From contig CAJOIP010000003.1 of NCBI GenBank assembly GCA_905234785.1, positions 1 through 64,000 of the forward strand: a DNA stretch of 64,000 bases, given 5' to 3'. Positions 51,701 through 63,700 of the stretch are shown here, one piece after another. Position 1 is the first letter of the stretch, and the number at the start of each line of letters is the position of its first letter. The translations under genes and the position numbers were made by a program. Source of the stretch: an uncultured Eggerthellaceae bacterium (lineage in GTDB: Bacteria > Actinomycetota > Coriobacteriia > Coriobacteriales > Eggerthellaceae). The notes under the pieces were generated by a model. It was not told the DNA's origin, did not search any database, and saw nothing but the letters and a program-made list of their open reading frames with translations.

Positions 51701-54700
51701 CGGGCATGAGCGAGTGGAACACGCATAAAGTCACCTCGCTGGGCAAGATGTTCTATGGCTGTAGCCTGCTGTTCGCGCTGCCCGACATGTCCGGCTGGGA
51801 CGTGAGCGACGTCGCCGACTTCTCTTACATGTGCTACGGTGCGCGCAATATCACGCAGTGCGTGTCGATGGCCAACTGGGATCTGACCAGCGCCGAGACG
51901 TTCCAGGGCATGTTCGAGGGCATGACCGAGCTGCTGACGCTCGATATCTCAGGATGGGTCATGCCGCAGGGCAAGACGCGCGAAGACATGCTGACGAACG
52001 TACCGAAGCTGAACCTGTTCTCGGTCGGCAACGGCGTTATCCTGAGCGATACGGGCCTCACGGGCGAAGCGGGGTCTTCGCGTGCCGATACGGCCGGCAC
52101 CTGGGAGCGCACCGGTGAAGGATCGACGGGTGCGGGTAAGTGGTTCGGAACGACGACGAACCTGATCGCCCGTTATTCGAAGGCCGAACGTTACGCCAAG
52201 GCCGCTGCGGCCACGCCGGTGAAAGAGCCCATGAGCTACAAGTGGGTCGTCGGTTTGTACCGCGGGCGTTTCCTCGACAACGACGATGCCTGGTGGGAAT
52301 TCGACGTGAGTATCAACGAGTTGAAACTGGGCACGTCAAATGCGGGTTCGAGCGGAATCATCGTGAATGTGACGAAGGACACGGTGCCGTGGAAGGGCAT
52401 CCTGCCTACATACTATATAGGTATTATCGATCGCATCGTCGTGGAAAGCGGTGCGAACCTCGTTCCCGTGAACATCGACAACTGGTTCACGGAATACACG
52501 AGCACGACGTACGTCGACGTCTCGGGCCTGAGGCTGTACACGGAAAACTCGAACCACCCGAACCTGGTGGGCTTCTTCAAAGACATGAAGCGCCTGGCCA
52601 CCGTGAAGGGCCTCTCGAATTGGGCAAGCGACATGTCGTCGGTAACCAGTCTTGCGAGCATGTTCGAGAACACGATCATCACGCAGCTCGAAGGCGCCTC
52701 GACATGGCAGACGGGCAACGTCGTGTCGGTTGCGGACATGTTCAAGGGCTGCAAGAGACTCATCGACCTTTCGGGTGTTTCCGGGTGGAACGTGGAGAGG
52801 GTCACCAATTACAGCGGCTTCGTGAACGGCGCGACCAGCCTCCGCACGCTTGATATCCACGAATGGAATATGAAGCCATACGTGAACAGCACTCCCACGA
52901 ACACGAGCGGCATGTTCACCGGCTGCAACGGCCTGCAGAGCATTACGCTTGGCGAGAACGTGTTCCTCGAGGGCACGTCGTTCGCCGACGAAGATTTGCC
53001 CGAGCGTTCGGGCAAGAAGGGTTCGTGGCTGGCGACGACCGGCGATCCCGCATGGTTCGGGTCGACCGACAACCTTGTCGCGCGTTATCCCAAGGCGAAA
53101 GGCGCAAATGGAAACGCGGCCGGCACCATGACCTACACCTGGACGTCGGAACTGCGCGGGCGCTTCGCGAGCAACGACGACGCATGGTGGACGTACCGCG
53201 GCGGCGTGCTGACAGTGGGCGGGTTGGCCAGCGTTTCCGACAAGGCGGTTTTCGAGGACGAAGATTCGGTCCCGTGGCTGTACGCTATTTCCGAAAACGG
53301 CGGCGACGATAGCCGCGAGCTGGTGACAAGCCTGGTGTCCTCGGCGACGACGACCATCCAGCCTGAAAACCCCGCCGGCTGGTTCGCGGGTTACACCAAC
53401 CTTCTGACCGCCAATGTCGACGGCTTCGATTGGTCGAAGCTGGACGGCACGAAATCGGTGGCCCGCATGTTCGCCGGCGACACCTCCCTGACCACGGTGA
53501 CCAACCTGGGTTCGTGGAACTCGCATGGCTTGTCGAACGCGAAAGACTTCACGAGCATGTTCGAAGGCGACTCGTCGCTGATTACGCTTTCGGGCTTGTC
53601 TTCGTGGACGACGCTCGCGGCCACCAATATCTCCGCAATGTTCAAGGACTGCACCAGCCTCGAATCGTTCGTCGATGGGACCAATTGGAACGTGTCGGCT
53701 GTCACGAAGTTCGACAACTTCCTGAACGGGGCCACGTCGCTCAGGACGCTCGACATTGCCGGCTGGAACATGTCGACCGATGCTGGCACGACGCGCACGG
53801 GCATGCTGGCCGGATGCGAGGCGTTGCGCACGGTGACGTTCGGCAAGAACGTGGGCCTGGAAACGGCTGGCTTCACGTCGAGCATGACAGGCCTCACGAT
53901 TAACGACGGCTCGTGGGTGAGCAGCGACGGCTCGTGGTTCGGTTCGACCGACAACATCGTGGCGCGTTACAGGAACGCGCACACCGGCGTGGGCTTCAAG
54001 ATCAACAAGAACGTGACGTACGTATGGACGCCCGGCAAGCTTTCGGGGCGTTTCCCCTCGAATGACAACGCCTGGTGGACTTACAACAAGGACACGAAGG
54101 TGTTGACCATCGGCGCCGATACGAACACATTCGAAACCAAGGTCGTTACCGAGGTGGTCACGGACGATAAGAACGAGCTGCCCTGGACGAAGCTGACGAT
54201 TTCCCGCTACGTCGGAGAGACGGAAGAGGAGGAGGAAATCTGGGAAGACAGCACGGTGCCCGAAGAGGTGCTCACCGTCGTGGTGCAAGACGGCATCGAG
54301 CCGCAAAGGGTTGCCCGCTGGTTCGAGAACTACAGCGCCATGACGACGCTGAACCTGTCCGGCCTGGATGCTTCGCTCATGTCGGGCGCCCATTCCTCGG
54401 CCGACGTCGAGGCGAACTTCGCAGGCGTGCTGAGGGGCGACACGTCGCTTACGACCCTTACGCTGCCGACCGGCATGTACCTCACGGGCTCGGGCCTTTC
54501 CGATGTGGTGAGCACGCCCACCCGCGCCGCCACGGAAGGCCGTTGGCTGTACTCGCAGAACGGCTCGGACATCTGGTTCGATTCGTCCGCCGAGCTTGAG
54601 TACCGCTACGGCACCGCAGACGCCATGACCGCCCGCTATGCCAACACCGTGGTCACCACGGGCGGCGCGACCAACCATCCGGCCTCCACGATCACCTACA

Positions 54701-57700
54701 CGTGGGATACCTCCAAGCTGGGCGGACGCTTCCACAGCAACCAGAACGCCTGGTGGACGTACGTCGCCACAACGGAAGACGAAACGCATGTGGGCACGCT
54801 GACCATTGGCGGTTCCACGAGCGGCGTCAGCGTGCGCGTGACCGAAGACGCCTCGAACGCCACGCCCGACCTGCCTTGGACCGAGGCCGTGAAAGATGCA
54901 GACAACAACGATGTCACGCGCGTGCCCGATTACCAGCACGCCATCACGGTCATCCAGACGCAGGGCAACATCGAGCCCACGAGCATGAACGGCTGGTTCG
55001 CGGGCCTCTTGAGCTTGAACGACTTCAACGGCCGCAACATCACCACGGCGTATGCGACGTCGATGAAGGACCTCTTCCGAGGCGACATCAGCCTTACCAA
55101 TGCGCATATCCGCAACATCGAGTACTGGAACACCGCGCAGGTCACGAACTTCTCGGGCATGTTCGCCGAGATGCCGCTCGTCACCAGGCTCGAGTTGTAC
55201 ACGTTCGACACGACTGCAGGCCTGGACTTCAGCGAGATGTTCTACAACGACGAGAACCTCGAAGTGCTCGTGCTGGCTTCGGGCAACGACGTGTGGGACC
55301 TGAAGACCGCCACTCAAAGCGGCGGCAACACTGTGCGCGACCCGCACAACATATACATGCACGACATGTTCTCGGGCTTGGCCTCGCTGAACCAGATCAC
55401 CGTGTCGGGCAAGATGCTGTTCAGCGTGGGAACCAACGACCCGAACAACCAATCAGGCCTGAGCAACTCGCTCGTGGAGCACACTGCCAAGAAGGGCACG
55501 TGGGCTAACAGCAACGACCCGCATGCGACGGGCATCTGGGAGGGCTCGACCGACAACCTGGCCGCGCTGTACACGCTTGACCTGCCGTCTTCTGGCACCA
55601 CGTACGTCGTGACGTACTATTGGAACCCCGGCAAGCTGCTGGGCCGCTTCAACACGAACACGAACGTGTGGTGGCGCTTCGAAAAGGAGCAGGGCGAACA
55701 GGCCGGCACGCTCTGGATCGGCGTGGACGACACCGACGTCGATGCCACGGTCAAGGTGACCGAGACGGGCGCCACGCTGCCGTGGCGCGAGCTCATCGAA
55801 GATGCGGGCGAGCTTTCGGAGAACCGCATCAGCGTGTTCTACTCGCATGTGAACGACGGCGTGGTCACGCTGACGAACTTCAAGGATTGGTTCAAGGACC
55901 ACACGCTGCTCACGTCGTTCGACGGTTCGGGCATCAACTTCTCGAAGGTCACCTCCTTCGAAAGCGCGTTCGAGAACTGCACGCATCTGACAACCGCCAC
56001 GGGCTTCGGCACAAGCGGCAGCGGTGCGGGCACGAACGGGCATACGCTCACGTCGGTGAAGAACATGTTCTCGGGCGACGTGCTGCTCGAAACGGTCGGC
56101 AACACGTCGAATTGGGACACGTCGAATGTCACGGACTTCTCGGGCGCATTCTACAACTGCGCCGTGCTCGGCTCGCTGAACCTTGCAAGCTGGAACATGG
56201 TGAACCAGGCCGGCGCCGCGTCGGACAACGCCGCGAGCCGCACGAACATGTTCGCGGGCTGCTACGGCCTGCGCGAACTGTACTTGGGCGAAAACGTCGT
56301 GCTTGCCGGCACCGGCTTCACGAGCGAGGGTTTGAAGAAGTCTGACCCGCCGAACAGCGTGCCCTTCAGCGACTACGAAGCGGCGCTCGGCCTGATCGAC
56401 GGCATGTGGGAGCAGGTGAACAGCACGGACGACGTGCTGTGGTTCGATTCGACCACGGGCCTCGCGAACCGCTACGCCTACAACCAGGTGAAGTACACCT
56501 GGTCAGACGGCTCGAAGACCTACACGTCGCGTCCCGAGGGCACGCTGCATTACGTGTGGACGAACCAGCGCGTGGGTGGCCATTTCGCATCGAACACGCA
56601 GGGCAACGCATGGTGGCGCTTCCATAAATCCGACGCCAGCGCCGGCTTGCTCGAAATCGGCGTCGACGGCGACGGCACGCCGCTTTCGGGTCAGCGCGCC
56701 ACGAGCAACGGCGGCAGCGCCGGCACGTTCGAGACCGTTTCGTTCGACCGCACCATCCGGGTGGCGGCCGCGAATTTGCCGTGGCGCCTGAACGATGTGG
56801 CATCCACCTGGATCGACATCACCAACGACGACACCTACTACCGCACCGACAAGTTCACCTACCTGGACACCATAACCAGCGTGACCACGGCAGGCGGCAT
56901 CGCGCCGAAGGTGACGATGGAAGAATGGTTCAAGGACCACTCCATCACGAGCTTCAATGGCAGCGGGCTGGATATGAGCCAGGTCGAAACCATGAAATCG
57001 CTGTTCGAAGGCTGCTCGAGCCTGACCAGGGTTTTGGGCACCGACGCATGGACGACCACCAGCCTGAACGACGTGTCGCGCATGTTCTGCGGCGCCACCG
57101 ACCTTTCGCAGCTGTCGTCGGTCAGCACTTGGAACACCTCCAACGTCACCGATTTCTCGTACATGTTCTATCAGGTCAGGTCCCTGGCAACGGTGAGGGG
57201 CATGGGCGAATGGAACACGGCGAAGGCGACGACGTTCGACTACATGTTCGCCACACGCGAGCTGCCGACGCAGGCGTCTTCGTTGGAAAACGAGGCCTAC
57301 GCGCCCACGGCGTTCCAGTCGCTCGACTTCGACAAGTGGGACATGCAGGCCAACAGCGGCCGCGGCGGCACGCGCGGCAGCGCGCCTTCGGCTGTGGGCT
57401 TCCTGAACGGATGCACCAACCTGAGCACGGTGAAAGTGGGCAACTACTTCAGCACGACGGCCTACGGCCCCGAACGTTCGCTGACGCTGAACTACACGCG
57501 TTCCTCGGAAGACGTCGGCTTGGGCACGAGCGAATGGTACGTGTTCACCCCGAATGCGGACGTGGTCTACATCAGCCTGACGAACCTGATCGACGAGCGC
57601 CCCGTCGATCCGACGAGCCCGGATGATGAGAATTCCGGCGAGGAGTCGGGCGAGAATTCCGGCGAGGAGTCGGGCGAGGATCCCGACGATGATTTCGTCG

Positions 57701-60700
57701 AGTTTTTCGAACTGACGGCCGGCAAGGGCGACACCACGGTGTATGCGTACACGTGGGACAAGAATTCAGAGAGGCCCGAACTCATATCGCTTCAGGGCGT
57801 GGAATGGATTCGTTTCGCCCTGACGGCGTACCCGTGCGGTTTCTCGGCCGCGGTCATGACGCACGGCGCCCTGTACGAGGCGCGCGGCTCCGAAACGACC
57901 GACATGGTGGGCGCAGGTTCCTGGGTGCACGCGGACGGCCGCAAGGTGGCGTGGAACGAGATCCTGGCTTACGCGGCCCAGAATAACTCGGCTGGCACGT
58001 ACACGTTCACGAACGGCGTGATCGCCGGCCGGTTCGCCTCGAACCTGAACGCATCGTGGGAATTCAGCAGCGCGACGGGCGCGCTGGCGCTGCACGGTTC
58101 GGGCATGGTGAGCGAGAAGGGCAACACCGAGGCGGTCGACAACATCGTCAGCGGCGACAACGACCTCGTGCCGTGGGACTTCCTGCGCAATTTCGGCGTG
58201 CTCGGCGGCAACTTCAACAACCAGTCGTACATCACGTCCATAACGGCCGACGGCACGTTCACGGTGAAGTTCCCGGCGCATTGGCTCTCGGCTAATCCGA
58301 ACGTGGAATCGATGGTCCTTTCCGGCATGCAGATAGACGCTGCAGCCACCGACATGACGCACATGATGAGCCTGAACCCGCAGCTCGAGACCATCACGGG
58401 CCTCGACAGCTGGGATGTGAGCCGCATCGAATCGCTGAACAGCCTGTTCATGGGCGATACCGAGCTGGCAACGGTGACGCGGCTGAACAGCTGGGACACC
58501 AGCAACGTCACCGATTTCAGCCACCTGTTCGACGGCGATGCCGCCATCACGTCCGTCGCGAGCGTGGCCAATTGGAACACGGCCAAGGTCACGGACATGT
58601 CGTACACGTTCGCCGGCACGTCCATCGAATCGCTCGACAGCCTGACGCGCTGGGATGTCGAGAAAGTCACCGATTTCTCGCACATGTTCGAATGCGCGCT
58701 CAGCCTGTCCGACGCGTCTGGCATCGGCAGCTGGAAGGTTGGCAAGACGTACGATGTCGACCTCACCGCCATGTTCTCGATGCTGGACGCTTCGGGCGAC
58801 CAGCAGACGACCGCGCTTGCCACATTGGACCTTTCGGGTTGGAAGATGCGCGGTTCGAACACGAAGATCAAGGACATGCTGGCCGGCTGCAACAACCTGG
58901 CCACCATCATCCTGACAGGCGACGACAAGCTGTACGGCTCGGGCGCGTACGACGACACGGGCTTCAACAACGACCTGAACGACCATGACATTTCCGACGG
59001 CCGCTGGATCCGCAACGATTCCAACTGGTATGACAACACGTTCAACCTGGCCAAGATCTACAGCGACACGGTAATGTACCCCGGCAAGTACACGTACCGC
59101 TGGTCGACCGAGCAGCCTGGCGGCCGCTTCCTCACGGGACCTGGTGCGCAGAACGCCTGGTGGCGCTACGACCGCACGCAGAACACGCTGTTCATCGGCA
59201 CGACCGCCAACGTGTACGGCACAAGCTTCCAGGTTGACGACGCGTATGACAACCTTCCGTGGAAGCAGTTGCTGACCAACGACGAAACGCCCATCAAGCA
59301 CATCTCGATCGCCGGCGGCATCCAGCCCACGCATCCGACGTACTGGTTCCAGAACTACGAAGACCTGCTCGACGTGGACGGCGCGGGCCTCAACCTGTCG
59401 GCTGCGGTCGATGGCAAGATCGACGGCATCTTCGACGGCTGCTCCTCCATGACGCGCGTGACGAACGTCGAGTTCTGGAAAGACTACATCGCGGCGAACG
59501 TCACGTCGTTCGCAAACCTGTTCAGGGGCTGCGAGTCGCTGGAGCGCATCGACGGCATCGACCAGTGGACTGACACGAGCAACGTGACGATCATGGCCGG
59601 CATGTTCCAAGACACGAAGAAGCTCGGCGATTATTCCGGCATGACCCCACAGCGCTACCTCGGGTTCCTCACGCTGTTCAGGACCGAGAACGTCGAGGAC
59701 TTCAGCAACATGTTCAACGGTTGCACGGTGCTGACGACGCTCGACCCGCTGACGGATTGGGATGTGAGCAGCGCCACGAACATGCAGGGCATGTTCGCCA
59801 ACTGCACCGCGCTCACCACCACGACGCATCTGAACTGGGATGTTTCGCACGTCAACAACTTCTCGAGCATGTTTGAGGGCGACGATCACCTGGCCACGGT
59901 CGACCTTTCGAACTGGGTCATGCAGAAGACGTCGGGCACGCCCGATGCGCCAGTGTATTCGACGCCGCTCATCAAGGACATGTTCACGGGCTGCGCGAAC
60001 ATCGACACCATCATCCTGGGTGCCCAGTCGGTCCTGTGCGATACCGACCTGGCCACCACGAACACGAGCGGCTTCAGCGATGCGCTGACGGGCCGCACGG
60101 CCGCTGACGGCGGTTGGCGCATCGACGGCGGCGTGTGGTTCGACTGCACGGGCAACTTGGCCGAACGCTACAAGTACGGTCATTCCCAGTCCACGACGAG
60201 CACCTACCTATGGCAGGAAGGCGAGGTCGGCGGCCACTTCCTCACCGACAACAACAGCGTATGGTGGCGCTACTACGCTGACGACAAGCGGCTCGAAATC
60301 GGCATCGACCAAGGCGCTTCGAACTTCGTCGTGACCGATAAGCGCAAATCGTACGTAGCCGATTCGGCGGACCCGAGCGCTTGGAACTTCACCGACAACA
60401 GCCTGCCGTGGTTCCGCTACGGCATCGTCACCACCACGAACACGAAGAAGTTCGTTGTGACCGGCCCCGTAAGCATCGTGAACCCGAACAATTGGTTCGC
60501 GGCTTTCACGGGTCTCGAGGAAGTCGACATGTCGCTCGCCGACGTGTCGCTCGCGTACAGCTTCGCGTACATGTTCTACGGATCGGGCCTGAAGAAGTTC
60601 ACGGGTGCGGCCGATATGAATTTCGAGAGCGCGACATCGTTCCAGTCGATGTTCCAGAACTGCACGGCGCTCACGACGCTCGCGGAGGTTTCGGGCTGGA

Positions 60701-63700
60701 GGTTCCCGCTGGCGACGAATTTCCAGGACATGTTCCGCAATTGCCAGCAGATGACCACCTATGCCGCTGCGATGAACTGGAGCTTTACCGCCGCGACGAA
60801 CGTGTCGGGCATGTTCCGCTACAACATCAGGCTGAAGGACACCGACGGCATCGCGTCGTGGGAGCTCACGACCGTCGAGAACTTCAGCGACATGTTCAGA
60901 GAAGACGCCGCGCTCGAACGGGTCGATATCAGCAAGTGGACCATGACCCAATACATCAAGAACGGCGCGCAGACGAACCGCACGCTTTCGAACATGCTGA
61001 ACTTGGCGCGCGACACCTCGGTGTTGTCGTCGCTGCAGTCCATCACGCTCGGCAGCGCGTCGGTGCTGCCCGGCACGGGTTTCGGCGAACTGACGAACTT
61101 CGCGATCACCCTGGGCCGATGGGGGCTGGCCGACTTGTCATGGTTCGGCAGCACGGCGGTTCTCGTGGGCCATTACCCGGTTACCGGCTGCAGCCGCGGT
61201 GCGCAGACCTTCTACTGGGATGGCGACCATCTGGGCGGCTACTTCGATGACGGCACGACCACCTGGGCCACGACCACCTGGTGGACGTTCGACCGCACGG
61301 GCGAAAACGTGGGCTTGCTCACCATCGGCGCCCAAGACGTGCCCAACAAGGACATCACGGTGACGGCGGCTAATGTGCCCTGGAAGCACATCTCGGGCTT
61401 CAGCATCAATTCCATCACCAAGGTGGCCGGGCAGAACTACCCCGTCATCAAGAACCCGTCAAGCTGGTTCCAGAGCTATCCGAACCTGAAGTCGTTTGAC
61501 GGCACCTACATCCGCGTGACAGGCGCCACCGACCTCTCGAACATGTTCAGCAACAACGCGAACCTCGACACCATAACGGGCCTCCACGACTGGAACACGT
61601 CGTATGCCCAGACGTTCGCCAGCATGTTCCAGAACGACACGAAGATTACTTCGCTCGACCTGACGGGCCTGAACATGCGCGCGGCCACCTCTGTTGCCAA
61701 CATGCTGGCCGGCTGCACGGGCCTTGTGCGCCTGAAACTCGATAACGGCAGCGTGCTGGGCGCCAACCCGTCGAACGGCGCAGCCGATGCGGGAGTGAAC
61801 AACAACCTGCGCGGCCGCAGCCACATCGAAGGCGTCTGGTACCTGAACCAGTGGGTCGACGACGGCCAGGATTGGCTGTGGTTCGGATCGTCGCCCGACC
61901 TGACCGAGCGTTACCCGATAGGCGGCAACACGCACGGTTCCGACATGGAATACATCTGGGACAGCTCGTATCTGGGCGGCCGCTTCGGCAACCCGTATGC
62001 GTGGTGGCGCTACGACCGTCCCACCCGTACGCTGACCATCGGCAGTATCTACGGGCGCCAGGAAATCACCGAGAAGTGGAACGAGCAGCCGTGGGTCCTG
62101 AAGGGCACCGTGAACCCCATGGACGTCGTGAACGTGAAGTCGCGCAACGCCATCGCGCTTCCCTCCGATGCGTCGTACTGGTTCTCGGCGTACAATCCCA
62201 CGACGGGCGAATCGGGCCAGGTCATATTCGGCCCCGGCTCTGATTATTCGGGCAGCACCTCGCTCGACTTCACGAGCCCCTCCGTTTCAAGTTCGAATTC
62301 GTTCGTGTCGGGCAATCGTTGGAACTACTACTACAGCGGCGACGACATCACCGCGACGGCCGCGAACACGCTGAAGGTGTACCCGAAGGGCGGCGGCTCG
62401 TCGTATTCCAAGGGCGCGTCCGTCACGCGTTCGCTAACCTACAACAACGGCACGAACGTCGTTTACAACAACGCCTACAGCCTGGCTGCCGGCACGTACA
62501 CGCTGACCACCATGTGGAAGACGGACAGCAATCTGACTTACTACACCACGTCGGGCCATTCCAACAACTTGCTGTTCGTGGCCAGCGCCCAATACGTTGG
62601 CTCCCTCGATAGCAGGGTCATAGCGAACTCGCGCATTTCGTTCCCGGCAGGCACCCATTCCGATTGGGTGTATGCCACCACGACGTTCACGATTTCCACG
62701 GCTGGTTCGTATTATCTCGAGATCTACACGGGCAGCCTGGTCGACTATGGCACGTACATCTTGCAGTTCAAGGACCTGTACCTGGCCAAGGGCTCGCGTT
62801 ATTCGAACCTGCGCACGTTCGACGGTTCGGGCATTTCCATGTCGAGCGTCACGAACGCGACCGGCTTCTTCCGCGACGACCGCGCCCTGAATTCCATAAC
62901 GGGCACGAACGGCTGGGAGATGACGAACGTCACGACCACCTCGGCCATGTTCCTGAACAACAAGTCGCTGACGAACCTGGCGAACCTCTCGGGTTGGTCC
63001 TTGTCGAAGGACGCCAACTTCAGCAACATGTTCAACGGCTGCACGGCCCTGACGAACAGCAGCCTGTCCTCGCTTACGAATTGGACCACCTCGGCCGCGA
63101 CGAACTTCGCGAACATGTTCTACAACTGCTTGGGCGTGACGTCGAACGAGGCGTTGAACAAGTGGAACACGGCGAAGGTGACCAATTTCAGCCAGATGTT
63201 CTACAACGTGCCCCTGCGCACGCTCGACGTTTCCGGTTGGGATATGCAGGCGACGACGACCAACGCCAACATGGTGAACAGCCAGTACCTGAACAAGGTC
63301 ATCGCCGGCGGCGGTTCGTACCTCACCACCTCGTCGGGCCTGAGCAACAGCCTGACCAACCACAGCGCGAAGAACGGCATGTGGGTGCTGACGAGCAACA
63401 ACACGACGAGCTTCACCGACGCCGTGCTGCAGTCGGCCATATGGTTCGACGACACCTCGTACCTGGCGGCGCGTTACCCGAAGGCCACGTCGTTCACGCA
63501 GAAGCTCACCTACATTTGGGACACCGCGCACGTGGGCGGCCGCTTCAGGAGCTCGCAAGCAGCCTGGTGGTACTACACGAAATCCGATCACAACCTGCAT
63601 TTGGGCACGAACGGCGTCGACAGCCCCGCCGAAGTGACCGAAGATTACCTGTCGCTGCCCTGGCTTAGCGTGTTGAACGAGTCGAGTGGCGGCGTGTATT

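Noticed and set aside
52336-55452. 1038-codon minus-strand ORF opposite the second giant gene
   Set aside because: It is a shadow of the GC-rich coding strand. The plus frame has a signal peptide and repeated domains, whereas this one is His/Arg/Val-rich with no domains. The same applies to 37003-39552, 39574-41610 and 57766-60183.
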